Notes: generated by a model from the sequence alone, not told the origin. DNA of 64,000 bases from Fidelibacterota bacterium (GCA_004124875.1 SCKJ01000004.1:248001-312000); one strand, 5' to 3'; counted from the stretch's first letter, positions 52,803 through 62,611 are shown. Made by a program: numbers and translations.

Positions 52803-54203
52803 CTACTGCTCAGGTCTGGTGATAAAAGTGAAGCTGTAAGGTTCCGTCAGCCCGGTCCCATGAAGATCACTGGCCTGGGTATCAATGGTCACAGTGTACT
52901 TGGTATTGATCTGAAGATTAGACAAGGGCCAAAAAGTAAGGGCGTTTTTTACATCCGGGGAGTACGCAGTGCCCCACCTTATTGATCCGGAAACAACCGG
53001 ACTGATGGCAAAGGCGCTTACCACCGTCGATTTCACCATAAAGGTGTTAAACCACATTGTGATCTCTGCGCCGGGACTCACATAGACTTCGGAATTATAC
53101 GGCGAGGTAGACGTCACGCTAACCGGCGCTGTGCTGAAAGAAAAGGTAAAATCATCACCCAGTGGCATACCGTCAAGATCCTCCGCCGTTCTAGTGATGG
53201 TGATTTCGTAAGAGGTATCCGCCATGAGCGGCGCACCTGCGTAGATCTTGAGCACATTTTTCTCCGGCCAGAGAAAAAAGAATTCCTGCGCCGGCTTAAT
53301 GTTCACAGCTTGCTCGGTCGTTGCGGGGTCCATTCGCCGGGGGAAGGTTACGAGGATGGTATTCGTCATGGGACTCACGTCGACATCGCCATGGAACGGG
53401 CTTGTCTGGATACCGGCATAGCTGACGGCGGATTGCACGGTACTGAAGGAATATTCCAGTGGAAAGCGCAGGTGAACACCGGCGGTGTCCATGGCCTCCG
53501 TGCTCAAGGTAACATGATAGGTCGTATCGGAGTACGAGTCCTTCTGCGCCATTTGATACGTCAGACTCGTGATTTTGCTGAAGGTGGTGATGGTGGCGCC
53601 GGCGTCAAAAGCCCCGGACAATGCCTCGATATAATACCTGGGACTGGGCGCCTGGGTGTACAGACCCCAGAAGAAAACCCCTTCTGTCGGCGGGTCAGTG
53701 GAGAAGGCCGCCTCAACACTCTCCCGGTCCATTTCCCTCGTGAAGAGGATGGAGATGTTGATCCGCTGCCAGCGGCTGGAATAGACTATCTCGTCCATGT
53801 CCCGGGGATAATGTTCGGTTACCAGGTCTGGCACGGTGGACAGATCAATTTCACCCATGTAGGCTATGCCGCCGCCCTGGACCATGACGTTCTTGTGCAC
53901 GTAGGTCCGATAGTTTTCCGCCCGGATTCTCAAGTCATAATTTCCGATCCGCAGGCCGTAGATGCCGAAACTCCCGTTGGCCGGATCAATGGCTGCCGAG
54001 TCCACCGGCTCCACTTGACTTACAATGACCCAGGCCCCGCTATCGCTCTGCTTGACGGTGCCGGTGATTTCGCCCCGGAACTGGCCATCGTACCATACAT
54101 CATCCCCTTCGAAAATATCTCCCTCGTAGATGTTTGTCTCACAGCCTGGCGCAATGGCAAAAAAGATGATTCCGCTGATGAGCTTTGATATTGATCCGGG
54201 CAT
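52803..54203 (-). CDS. Lipoprotein with Ig-like (Big_5) repeats (element cargo)
   Basis: Lipobox AIAPGC (about Cys22). A carboxypeptidase-regulatory-like beta domain follows, then three Big_5/SbsA-type Ig-like domains, each with the pattern VSPxTxxxxxFxxxMDxxTxxxAxxxxP and a YxxTIxxxAxDxxG closing strand. Such domains line surface proteins as spacers. It lies 30 nt upstream of the barrel gene. Confidence 0.8.
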   Translation of the reverse strand: MPGSISKLISGIIFFAIAPGCETNIYEGDIFEGDDVWYDGQFRGEITGTVKQSDSGAWVIVSQVEPVDSAAIDPANGSFGIYGLRIGNYDLRIRAENYRTYVHKNVMVQGGGIAYMGEIDLSTVPDLVTEHYPRDMDEIVYSSRWQRINISILFTREMDRESVEAAFSTDPPTEGVFFWGLYTQAPSPRYYIEALSGAFDAGATITTFSKITSLTYQMAQKDSYSDTTYHVTLSTEAMDTAGVHLRFPLEYSFSTVQSAVSYAGIQTSPFHGDVDVSPMTNTILVTFPRRMDPATTEQAVNIKPAQEFFFLWPEKNVLKIYAGAPLMADTSYEITITRTAEDLDGMPLGDDFTFSFSTAPVSVTSTSPYNSEVYVSPGAEITMWFNTFMVKSTVVSAFAISPVVSGSIRWGTAYSPDVKNALTFWPLSNLQINTKYTVTIDTQASDLHGTGLTEPYSFTFITRPEQ

Positions 54204-54406
54204 GGGGTACCTCCTGCTGTTTTCTCAGACGCCGGTCTGCCTGCGGCCGGCCGCCGACTCACATATGATTTGCAATATCCTTCAGGGTCCACGGTGACCG
54301 GTTGATCATACCGGCCCTCGCAACAGCATGATCAACAGTTCCATCCGTCCCGGCCTTGAGAGTGATGATACCGGCGTCTTTCACAGGGCAGACTGTAACC
54401 AGCGGG

Positions 54407-55498
54407 TCATGGGCCGGAACTGCCCTTGCCAGCGGAACGTCGACGGAACCTGCTTCCCAGTTCACCCCCTGGAATGAATAGATTCAGGCCCAGCTTGATC
54501 TGCAGGTCTGCGATACCTTTAAAAGTGCTATGGTACCACACCCCCACGTCCGTGGAAAGCCAGCGGCTGAAGAAGAACCGCACGCCGCCGATGGCAAGAA
54601 AGGCGTCGGAAACATCGATCTCCTTCGTATCGACATTAAACTGATAATTTGAAACCGTCTTTAGCTCAAACATCAGTTTGGTCTGTGGGTTCGATTCAAT
54701 CTCAAAGCCTATAAAACCACCCAACAGGTTCTTTTGTTTCTCTTCAGGATCTACATAGGGTCCGGAGAGATACGATTCAACCGACAGATCTCTCACCCGG
54801 ACATCGGTAAGGCTGACACCGGCGTGCAGGTTGAGAGACCACAGTTGCGCAGACGTGATCACATTCATTTCGGTAAATCGAGTGTCGTAGCCAACAGCGG
54901 TAATACCCGCATCCTGTGTCGCACTATTTGCATCCAGCACCGTCTTATCGCTCTGTACATCCTGCCAGTCGGCGGAGCTGCGGAAAGAGACTGCCAGGGT
55001 TGGGATATGCCACCGGTTCTCATTAATGAGCAGAAGCTTGAATGCAGATGTGGGGAAGGTCGCGGAGCCCCGGGTGATGTTCGTCACCATGCCGACGGTG
55101 CTGAATTCGATCTCGGCGATATCACCCAATCCAACTCCGATCTTACCCAGGAAGGACCTGTCGGCCGCCACCCCGAAGGCGCCGCCGCCCGTGAGCCGGA
55201 TATCCAGGGAGCCCAGCACCCTGGCCGCCGGAACCGTGAACAGCTTGGGCGGGTCTATTCGTTCGGAAATAAATCGCTTGAAGTCACGTTCCATGACTTG
55301 CCGGACAGCCTGCCAGTGCTCGTGTTCATCGGACAACGATTCACCGCAGTTGCCACAGTACTGATGCACAATCCTATTTTCATATTGGCATGTGGTGCAG
55401 ATGAGGACTTCCGTTTTCTGAGCTGCTGTTTCCGGGACAAATACCAACAGTGATGCGATAGCCAGAATAATTGTGAGCTGCCTTGTTATCCGGTTCAT
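54407..55498 (-). CDS. Exported protein with N-terminal zinc ribbon and barrel-like C-terminus (element cargo)
   Basis: 363 residues. A signal peptide (LTIILAIASLLVFVPETAAQ) is directly followed by a zinc-ribbon, CTTCQ...CGNCG (Cys34, Cys37, Cys48, Cys51). Such ribbons are usually cytoplasmic; here the signal places it outside the inner membrane. The rest is beta-rich with GGFIGFEIES and FFFSRWLSTDVGVWYHSTF stretches typical of outer-membrane barrels. Possibly a metal- or redox-sensing barrel. No family recognised. Confidence 0.7.
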   Translation of the reverse strand: MNRITRQLTIILAIASLLVFVPETAAQKTEVLICTTCQYENRIVHQYCGNCGESLSDEHEHWQAVRQVMERDFKRFISERIDPPKLFTVPAARVLGSLDIRLTGGGAFGVAADRSFLGKIGVGLGDIAEIEFSTVGMVTNITRGSATFPTSAFKLLLINENRWHIPTLAVSFRSSADWQDVQSDKTVLDANSATQDAGITAVGYDTRFTEMNVITSAQLWSLNLHAGVSLTDVRVRDLSVESYLSGPYVDPEEKQKNLLGGFIGFEIESNPQTKLMFELKTVSNYQFNVDTKEIDVSDAFLAIGGVRFFFSRWLSTDVGVWYHSTFKGIADLQIKLGLNLFIPGGELGSRFRRRSAGKGSSGP

Positions 55499-55593
55499 AG
55501 TTGCTTCCTTTCTCCTTGGGATCGTTATGCCGGGGTGGTCCCGGACCGGTCTGGATTTTTTCTGATGGGTTCGCTGCCTGCGTCCGGCGGGCC

Positions 55594-57147
55594 TTAATCG
55601 ATCGCCTGGACTTTCCTGATCAATTCCAGGAACTCCACATCTCGGTCATCTCCGCCCCACAGGGCTTGCGACACGAGGCTCTCCACCTCCTCGAGCGAGG
55701 TATCCACATAAGGGTTTTCCCGCAGTATTTGGGCGAATTCGGCGACACCCACGGTGAACTGAAAACGCGAGCTGGCTCCGGAGAAAGTGTCGCTCAGACT
55801 ACTCCGGGTGACCGGTATGTCTACCGGGATATCGGTGACCCCATCCGGGAGTTTGTACCGCAGGTGAACGACGAACAGGTTACCAGTCCCCGTGCCCCAA
55901 AGTTCGAGTTCATAGAGGGCCGTAACCCTGTGGCCAGCGCCAATTTCGCCTGCATCTGTAGTTTCATCCTCGAAATCCTCATCGGCTATGGCTCGATTCT
56001 CATAGCCAATTAAACGGTAGCGAATCACCTCGTCAGGGTTGAATTCAACCTGGATTTTCACGTCCTTCGCAATGACTTCCATCACGGCAGTCAACTCTTC
56101 CGTGAACAGCCGCTCGGCCTCGGCTATGGAATCGATATAGTAATAGTTCCCGTTGCCCCTGTCAGCGAGCTGCTCCATGAGGTAGTCGTTGTAATTCCCC
56201 TGTCCGAAGCCCAGTGTCGACAGTGTGATGCCCTGCTCGACATAGGATGCAATCAGCTCCAGAATCTCATCATGGCTGACGGCCCCCACATTGGCGTCGC
56301 CGTCGGAACAGACAATGATCCGGTTGACGCCGTCTTCGAGAAATCCGGACATATTCACAGTGTAGGCATTTTGAAGTCCGGCGCCCATGGCCGTACTGCC
56401 GCCGGCTTTCAAGTCGGAAAGCAGCCCCTTGATGCCCTCCCGGTCATTGCCTGTCAGGGTCGTCGGCGTGAGCACGGTACGCACCGCACCCGCATACGTG
56501 CAAACCGAGATTTGGTCGCCTTCCTGCATATTATCCACCAGGATATACAGGCTCTGCTTCACAAGTTCCAAGCGGGAGGTCATGGAACCCGATATGTCGA
56601 TCAGAAAGGTCAGGTTCCACGGTTTGCGTTCGTCGCTGGATAGTTCGCGGCCCTGGATGCCGATCCGGACGATATGCAGGCTGCTGCCACGAAAGGGTGA
56701 GGGCGCTCCATCCACGCTGACCGAAAACGGCTCGTCAATGGGCGGCGCGTAATCCTGCCGGAAGTAGTTGATGTACTCTTCCACCCGAACAGACTCCTTT
56801 GGGGGGATATGACCTTCATTGATCTTTTTCCGGCCGAACGTGTACGATCCATTATCGACATCGGCGCCGAAGGTGGAAAGGTTATCCTCTGCGGTATAGA
56901 CAAAAGGGTTATAGGTCAATTCGCCGAATTTCTCCGACCCGGGGTAGCAGTCATTGCAGCCGGATGCCGCACTCCTGGAGCCATCCGCGGTGGAGAGTTC
57001 ATTACCGCCGAATTTGTTCCCATCCGGATTGTTCACGTTCACCAGCAGGTTCTCATTCCACATCTCACACCCGGCCAGGAGGAGGGTGATGGCAAACGGA
57101 ACAAGGTATCTGAAATAGCTGTTGGTTTTCAAAATTTTACGCTTCAT
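55594..57147 (-). CDS. von Willebrand factor A lipoprotein of the YfbK type (element cargo)
   Basis: 517 residues with a lipobox (LLAGC27). The YfbK-like leader FGADVDNGSYTFGRKKINEGHIPPKESVRVEEYINYF precedes a vWA domain with the MIDAS motif DISGSM (184-189), the Thr and Asp ligands (GGSTAMG, CSDGDANVG), and a C-terminal DUF3520-like region. MIDAS domains bind a divalent metal and a protein ligand. First gene of the block, about 100 nt after a sigma-54 promoter. Confidence 0.88.
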   Translation of the reverse strand: MKRKILKTNSYFRYLVPFAITLLLAGCEMWNENLLVNVNNPDGNKFGGNELSTADGSRSAASGCNDCYPGSEKFGELTYNPFVYTAEDNLSTFGADVDNGSYTFGRKKINEGHIPPKESVRVEEYINYFRQDYAPPIDEPFSVSVDGAPSPFRGSSLHIVRIGIQGRELSSDERKPWNLTFLIDISGSMTSRLELVKQSLYILVDNMQEGDQISVCTYAGAVRTVLTPTTLTGNDREGIKGLLSDLKAGGSTAMGAGLQNAYTVNMSGFLEDGVNRIIVCSDGDANVGAVSHDEILELIASYVEQGITLSTLGFGQGNYNDYLMEQLADRGNGNYYYIDSIAEAERLFTEELTAVMEVIAKDVKIQVEFNPDEVIRYRLIGYENRAIADEDFEDETTDAGEIGAGHRVTALYELELWGTGTGNLFVVHLRYKLPDGVTDIPVDIPVTRSSLSDTFSGASSRFQFTVGVAEFAQILRENPYVDTSLEEVESLVSQALWGGDDRDVEFLELIRKVQAID

Positions 57148-57244
57148 GGCCGCACTTCCCTGATTAATTCAATCGGTGAAGAAGAGTCCGGAGACCTCTC
57201 GATTCCATCGCACGCAAACCTCCGGGTTCCGCGTCTGATATCGC

Positions 57245-57259
57245 GCAAATAATATGCCA
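57245..57259 (-). promoter_or_regulatory. Sigma-54 (-24/-12) promoter of the vWA block
   Basis: Read on the minus strand: TGGCAT-ATTAT-TTGC, with the invariant GG and GC separated by 10 nt. It lies about 100 nt upstream of the vWA lipoprotein start. The element's own sigma-54 activator gene makes it the obvious regulator. Confidence 0.65.
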
Positions 57260-57399
57260 TGCGCCATTGATGCGGCAGACGGGATGATCCGGGGCGGAGC
57301 GGACCGGCCGCAGGGGGAGGGCACGGGGGCAATCGGGGCGTAGAAAAAAAATCGATCCGCGCCTTCCGGGGCCAACCGGAGGTTATAAAAGCCTCAAAT

Positions 57400-57427
57400 A
57401 GCTGATGGTTTTATCAGAAAGCTGATA
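57400..57427. promoter_or_regulatory. Candidate upstream activator site
   Basis: AGCTGAT occurs twice (57400 and 57420) with ATCAG between, giving CTGAT-N6-ATCAG as an inverted repeat. It lies about 145 nt upstream of the sigma-54 promoter, the normal distance for an NtrC-type activator. Confidence 0.4.
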
Positions 57428-57493
57428 CTAAACAGGGGGACAGATGGACGGACTGTAACTTAAAACGGGAGTGATGTGACTCCCGGTACCCGG

Positions 57494-58618
57494 TCACAGC
57501 TCATATTTGAGCCCAATCTCCACCATCGCCTTATCATAATAGCGCTGATTGAAAATGGTCTCGTTTTGCAGCAGACTGATTTGCAGGTAGCCAATGCCCC
57601 CTCCACCGAGCACCTGTTCGAGGCGAAGATGGGCCAGGTTCTGGACCTGTTCCTCCGGGTCGCGATACCTGCTCTCGCCACCGGCTTCCGGGTGTTCGTA
57701 GCGTTTTTGGAATAACCGGAATACAACGTGGTAATAGGCCGATGGCCGCAGCCGTCCGGAAACGTAAACCTGGAAACTGAGCGAAGTAAACGCACCAATG
57801 GCGCTGTTCGAGGTAATATTTCCCATCCCGGCCTGCATGCCGATAATCGCTTTCCCCCGATAGCGCAGGTGGATAAGTCCATCCACTCCCCGGTCTCTTT
57901 GGGGATAATCCAGGAGGACCAGGGTGGTATCATCGGTCACAGCCACAGCGCTGAAATCCTTATGGACGATGCGGCTCCCGGTCATGACGCCCTCAACAAA
58001 TATTTTGGAGGTGATGTTGTATCTACCCCTTGCTTCCAGGTTATCCTCCCCAAACCTGAATCGCTCAGTGGCCTCAAGCGATTTCCGCTTATACCGATAA
58101 CCGACCCATCCTGTATACCGGGATGTGGGGGAGAACCGGAAAAAAGCATTGTAATGGGTCCAGGCATATGACCCGGTGCGGCCGTAAAAAGATTTTTGGA
58201 AATGGCTCAAGTCGCCTTGCAGGAGAACAGTCCTGGAAATCCGGTATCGAGACCTCAAATCGGCATTGACAAGTAACTGGGACTCCTCGGCCAGAATGGC
58301 GTCCAGATTGACCTGACCCAGCAAATCACCGGAAACATTCAGACGACCGGCGCGCAGCCCGTGACGTTTTCGCCCGCGCAAAATGAGACCGAATGTGGGC
58401 GCTGGAGCATCCAGGGACTCCCGTACATTGGAATCGAAATAGGCCGCAATTTGAAATTGGCCGTCAGCGGCTTCCAGGGTGGAATATCCGCCACGGAACA
58501 CCAGTGCCAGCAGCGCTAAACAGAGGTCCCTTTTATTGGAGCAGTTCAGTCTGGAGCCGTTGGAGGAGCAGTTGATACTGCCGGCGCTTGTCCTCGAGCC
58601 GATGGATGGCGCCATCAA
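57494..58618 (-). CDS. Outer-membrane barrel protein (two-component operon)
   Basis: 374 residues, beta-rich with alternating strands (YTGWVGYRYKRKSLEATERFRFG) and ending MVEIGLKYEL. The only ATGs at the start (58618, 58615) overlap the preceding gene by 86 nt and leave a 30-residue n-region before the hydrophobic stretch LCLALLALVF, so a start closer to 58540 with an unusual codon is possible. Last gene of the four-gene signalling operon. Confidence 0.68.
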   Translation of the reverse strand: MMAPSIGSRTSAGSINCSSNGSRLNCSNKRDLCLALLALVFRGGYSTLEAADGQFQIAAYFDSNVRESLDAPAPTFGLILRGRKRHGLRAGRLNVSGDLLGQVNLDAILAEESQLLVNADLRSRYRISRTVLLQGDLSHFQKSFYGRTGSYAWTHYNAFFRFSPTSRYTGWVGYRYKRKSLEATERFRFGEDNLEARGRYNITSKIFVEGVMTGSRIVHKDFSAVAVTDDTTLVLLDYPQRDRGVDGLIHLRYRGKAIIGMQAGMGNITSNSAIGAFTSLSFQVYVSGRLRPSAYYHVVFRLFQKRYEHPEAGGESRYRDPEEQVQNLAHLRLEQVLGGGGIGYLQISLLQNETIFNQRYYDKAMVEIGLKYEL

Positions 58619-59504
58619 AAGGATCTATGCCCAGCTGCGCGCCGGCTTCTGCTGGAAGGACCGGATATTGATCGAAGGGAATCGGCTGGTTGCTTAGACT
58701 TTTGTCCGCGATATCCACCGCCCTGTCTGCAACGGCAAATTCAGTGCCTGCCGACAGGCCTGCGACGTCGGGCGCGTTGAGGCTGGCGACCCCCAGGGAG
58801 CGGTCCCCAGCAAGATCGAGGTTGGATTTCAGCTGATAATCCAGGTCACGATGGAATTCGTTCAGGCGGTTGAGCAAGGCAACCTCGGTCTCTTTTTCGG
58901 CCAGGAGCGAGTCTATCAAAACCAATTTAGCCTGAACGACCGACTGCAGGTCTGCGAGTACGAGACGCTTGAGGGCTGCATGCTCGTACGGACTGTCGAT
59001 GATGGAGGTATAGTCCGGCAAGTCGAACACATCATTGCTCCGATTCATCAAGCGCCGTCCGATGGTGATCGCCTGTTCTTTTTCAGGCACCGTTAATCTT
59101 TGCTGCGAATCAGCATCAAGCAGGATTTGCTGATAAGCCTTTTTAAGCGCCGTAAACGTATCGGCCCGTTGCGCTTTTAACCGGGCGATTGTATCCTGAA
59201 CCTGCCGTAGAGAATCGGCCAATTCCACCTGGAGCGAACTTTTGCGGGCAATAAGCAGCTCGATAATCCAGCCGTTGTAAAAGGCCCGGCTGGCCTGTAG
59301 CTCCCGCACTTCTACACCCAGTTTCTCCTGCTGCTCAATCCAGCCGCTCTCCGCCGCACTGGCGGCTTCAACCTGTGCTTCAACAGTAAGATAATTTCTC
59401 CACTGCGCTTCCAGATCCTGCATCCACACCCGACCCGGAACAAGCAGCAATAGAATGAGCATCGCCGGCCGGACTGCTGCCCAGCTGTGAGCGTCTGTTT
59501 TCAT
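58533..59504 (-). CDS. Exported coiled-coil protein (two-component operon)
   Basis: 323 residues. ATG 59504 overlaps the response regulator stop (ATGA). A signal peptide (AMLILLLLVPGRVWM) precedes a long helical region rich in Gln, Glu and Leu heptads. No family recognised; the layout resembles periplasmic adaptor or outer-membrane-efflux-like helices but without their signatures. It is sandwiched between the activator and a barrel, suggesting a periplasmic role in the sensed process. Confidence 0.65.
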   Translation of the reverse strand: MKTDAHSWAAVRPAMLILLLLVPGRVWMQDLEAQWRNYLTVEAQVEAASAAESGWIEQQEKLGVEVRELQASRAFYNGWIIELLIARKSSLQVELADSLRQVQDTIARLKAQRADTFTALKKAYQQILLDADSQQRLTVPEKEQAITIGRRLMNRSNDVFDLPDYTSIIDSPYEHAALKRLVLADLQSVVQAKLVLIDSLLAEKETEVALLNRLNEFHRDLDYQLKSNLDLAGDRSLGVASLNAPDVAGLSAGTEFAVADRAVDIADKSLSNQPIPFDQYPVLPAEAGAQLGIDPFDGAIHRLEDKRRQYQLLLQRLQTELLQ

Positions 59505-60898
59505 CGTGTGTCCGTTTCCTCCAAATTGTCTCCCCACGCGTCCTCGGGACTGTTGCCCCCATCATACAAACCGTATTTCTCCAGCTTGTAGTAAAGGGTG
59601 CTGGTTTTGATGCCCAGCAACTTGGCTGCCCGCTGCTTGACACCGCCTGATTTCTCCAGGGCATTCTTGATCATCCGGTACTCCGTATCTTCCAGCACCT
59701 CCGACAGGTTGCCTCCGCTCCCGGTTGATATTTCAGCGTCCTCATCGAAATAGATGTTCCCTTCCGTAATGGTTCCACCGTCAAAAAAAATGAGCATCCG
59801 TTCAAGGAGGTTCTCCAGCTCCCTGATGTTCCCCGGCCAGGCGTACCGCTGCAATTTTTTTACGGCCGCAGCGCTGATGTCCGGCTTTTCCCGTCCCAGG
59901 CTGAGGCACTTCACCTCAACAAGATATTCGATCAGGCCGGGAATATCCGACTGTCGCTCTCGTAAGGGGGGCACGTGAATCGGCAGCACGTTGAGCCGGA
60001 AAAAAAGGTCCTCTCGAAACCGCTTCGACTGGATCGCCTGCTTCAGATTCCGGTTCGTGGCGGCGATCACCCGCACGTCGGTCGAGATTTCTCCCGTTCC
60101 TCCCAGGCGCTGAAAAGACTGCCGTTGCAATACTCTGAGAAGCTTGATCTGGAGCTGCGGCGATATGTCTCCTATCTCATCCAACAAGATCGTGCCCCCA
60201 TCCGCCTGTTCGAAGATGCCTTTGTGCGTTCTTATGGCGCCGGTAAATGAGCCCTTTTCATGGCCGAATAACTCGCTCTCAAGCAGGGTATCGGTAAATG
60301 CGCCGCAATTGACCGCCAGATACACGTTGTCCTTCCGGCTGCTTTCATTGTGGATCGCGCGGGATATCAATTCCTTGCCCGTACCACTCTCACCGGTAAC
60401 GAGCACCGGACTGTCCACCCTGGCCACCTGCTTGATCCGCTCCTGCAAATCCACCATGACAGCCGACGATCCAACCATCCCGTAAAAGGTAGGGATGGCC
60501 TCACTCTTGACCTCGGTGACCAGCTGCCCATCGAGGGCGTCCGAGACCTTTGCTTTCAGTTCGTCAATGGAGAACGGTTTGGCGATGAAATCCCTGGCGC
60601 CGGATTTCAGCGCGCTTACTGCCAGATCGATGGTCCCATAGGCCGAAATGAGTATGACCGGCAGCGCAGGACTTGCCTCCAGGAATTCGCGCAGGAGATG
60701 CATCCCGCTCCTGCCCGGAAGCTTCAGATCGGTAATCACCAGATCGGGGCGGTGGGTCCGGAAGAGGCGCCTTCCCTCCAGCCCGTCTGCCGCGGAGATC
60801 ACGGGGTAGCCTTCCTTTTCCAGAACAGTCTGGATGCCTTCACGCATGGTCATGTCATCCTCGACGACCAGAATGGTATGTTCCTTGGTTTTCCTCAT
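59501..60898 (-). CDS. NtrC-family sigma-54-dependent response regulator
   Basis: 465 residues: receiver domain with phospho-acceptor Asp57 (VITDLKLPG) and Lys107, AAA+ domain with Walker A GESGTGKE (169-176), sigma-54 contact loop GSFTGA (216-221; the usual GAFTGA with Ala to Ser), Walker B ILLDEIGD, and a Fis-type HTH at the end (KQRAAKLLGIKTSTLYYKLEKYGL). It starts 1 nt after the histidine kinase stop. Its probable target is the -24/-12 promoter of the vWA block. Confidence 0.97.
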   Translation of the reverse strand: MRKTKEHTILVVEDDMTMREGIQTVLEKEGYPVISAADGLEGRRLFRTHRPDLVITDLKLPGRSGMHLLREFLEASPALPVILISAYGTIDLAVSALKSGARDFIAKPFSIDELKAKVSDALDGQLVTEVKSEAIPTFYGMVGSSAVMVDLQERIKQVARVDSPVLVTGESGTGKELISRAIHNESSRKDNVYLAVNCGAFTDTLLESELFGHEKGSFTGAIRTHKGIFEQADGGTILLDEIGDISPQLQIKLLRVLQRQSFQRLGGTGEISTDVRVIAATNRNLKQAIQSKRFREDLFFRLNVLPIHVPPLRERQSDIPGLIEYLVEVKCLSLGREKPDISAAAVKKLQRYAWPGNIRELENLLERMLIFFDGGTITEGNIYFDEDAEISTGSGGNLSEVLEDTEYRMIKNALEKSGGVKQRAAKLLGIKTSTLYYKLEKYGLYDGGNSPEDAWGDNLEETDTR

Positions 60899-60899
60899 G

Positions 60900-62303
60900 C
60901 TACTTCCCGGGGAACCTCAATGTAAACGTGGTCCCCTGACCCACCACACTCTCGACAAGAATCGTGCCATTCATTTCGTCGATGATGTTTTTTGCAATGG
61001 TCAATCCCAGGCCGTACCCCTTCTCGCGGGTCGTAAAATAGGGGTCGAAGATATTCCCCAGGTCCGCTTGCGGAATGCCCCGGCCGTTATCCGAAATCAC
61101 CACGCTCAACTCATGGTCCCGGCCCTCAATAGTGATATCGATGGTACTCTTCCGTTCCACTGCCTCCAGACTGTTCTTCAACAAATTTACGAAAACACGC
61201 CGGAGCTTGGATTCATCCCCCTGCACGACACCCTCCCCCGATATTTGATACGCCACCTCCTTCTGCCTGATTTCCGGTTGGAGGATCCGGAGGATATCCT
61301 CAAAGATCAACTCTACCTGGAGCGGCTCCAGATGGCTTTTGAGCGGTTTGGCGTAATCGAGGTATTCCAACACGATCTGCTTCAGATGGCGCAGTTCCCT
61401 GGTGACTTTTTCAAGATAGGTTCGATGGTCGGCCAACTCTTCCGATTCAGCCTCCCGGGATAACGACTCCTCCAGCAATCCGGTATAGATCTCCATACCA
61501 CCCAACGGATTTTTAATCTCATGGGCGATGCTCGACAGAAGCTGCTTCATGGACCTCTCATGCTGTCTGACTTCGGTATGCATCTCAGACAGGGCTCGAT
61601 TCAAATCACCGAACTCATCTGTCCGGCCCAGGTCCACCGGTTCGGAATGAATATTCTTCTGGATCGACTTCGCATAGGCGGAAAGCTCCATGACCGGGCG
61701 AATCAGCGATCGCGAAAAGACCGCGGCCAGGCTGACCGCCACCACCACCGAGACCAGCACGATCCAGAAAAGGCTCCCGATAATCTGGTCAATAACCGTC
61801 ATGAAATCAGCGCCGCCCCAGACAACCAGAACCAGGGGCGCGGCCGCTCCGACCTCCATCGAAATGGCCGCCGCTTTGAAATATTCAGCCTCGGACAAAC
61901 GGTACAAACCGGACACGGCACGTTCCACCGGGTAGTGCAGGTTCGCGGCGCTTTGCAAAAAGACGGAGATGTCCGGTTGGTCCGGCCGCGTGGCTCGGCT
62001 GCTCGCTAGCTCAACGCCGCCCGGTGTGTAAACGGCCAGCCCTTCAATGCCCTCGACCCGGAAGGCAGACAAATCCTGTTCCAGCGTCGCCCTGACCGTA
62101 GCCAAAGCCGGCTCCCTGGCCAGGTTGGCCAGTAAATCGTTCCGCAGCTGGTGGGCGGCAATTTCCGCGATACTCAGAAGCCGCTTGTCCAGCTCGTCCT
62201 CCAGCGCACTGCGGGCATACCAATATAACGGTATGGACAGAGCGAGAAAGGAGACGATCAGGATACCGATGACCAGTGAGAGGATCCGGGGCCGAAGTTT
62301 CAT
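60900..62303 (-). CDS. Membrane sensor histidine kinase
   Basis: 467 residues: membrane segment (7-27), periplasmic sensor (about 28-175), second membrane segment (176-198), HAMP, then HisKA with phospho-acceptor His261 (SSIAHEIKNPLGG) and HATPase with NLLKNSLE (N-box), DNGRGI and GYGLGL. The periplasmic domain of about 150 residues is not recognised. First gene of the operon. Confidence 0.97.
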   Translation of the reverse strand: MKLRPRILSLVIGILIVSFLALSIPLYWYARSALEDELDKRLLSIAEIAAHQLRNDLLANLAREPALATVRATLEQDLSAFRVEGIEGLAVYTPGGVELASSRATRPDQPDISVFLQSAANLHYPVERAVSGLYRLSEAEYFKAAAISMEVGAAAPLVLVVWGGADFMTVIDQIIGSLFWIVLVSVVVAVSLAAVFSRSLIRPVMELSAYAKSIQKNIHSEPVDLGRTDEFGDLNRALSEMHTEVRQHERSMKQLLSSIAHEIKNPLGGMEIYTGLLEESLSREAESEELADHRTYLEKVTRELRHLKQIVLEYLDYAKPLKSHLEPLQVELIFEDILRILQPEIRQKEVAYQISGEGVVQGDESKLRRVFVNLLKNSLEAVERKSTIDITIEGRDHELSVVISDNGRGIPQADLGNIFDPYFTTREKGYGLGLTIAKNIIDEMNGTILVESVVGQGTTFTLRFPGK

Positions 62304-62571
62304 TTTATCTTAACGGCTAACCGATCCCGAATGCGTCCGTGGACAAATGCGCTGTATTGACGTTGTGCATCTTTGGGGGTTTATGGATCATTCTGACCGC
62401 AATCTATAAGCGGCATTCTGCGTTTCCAAGGTTTAGCTACCGACTTATCTGAAGCGCATATAAGTCGCGCAAATTGATCACAAGTGGCCACTGTAGGACG
62501 TGTTACTACTACGTTTTCCTGTCTCATTTTTATTTCACGAAGGTATAACAGACGCTTAAAACCCATTGCTG

Positions 62572-62611
62572 AAGTAAAGAAAGCCCCACTAACCTCTCAG
62601 CCAATGGGGCT
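62572..62611 (-). terminator. Terminator at the right element end
   Basis: AGCCCCA (62582-62588) pairs with TGGGGCT (62605-62611); on the minus strand it is followed by TTTCTTTA. Confidence 0.65.
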
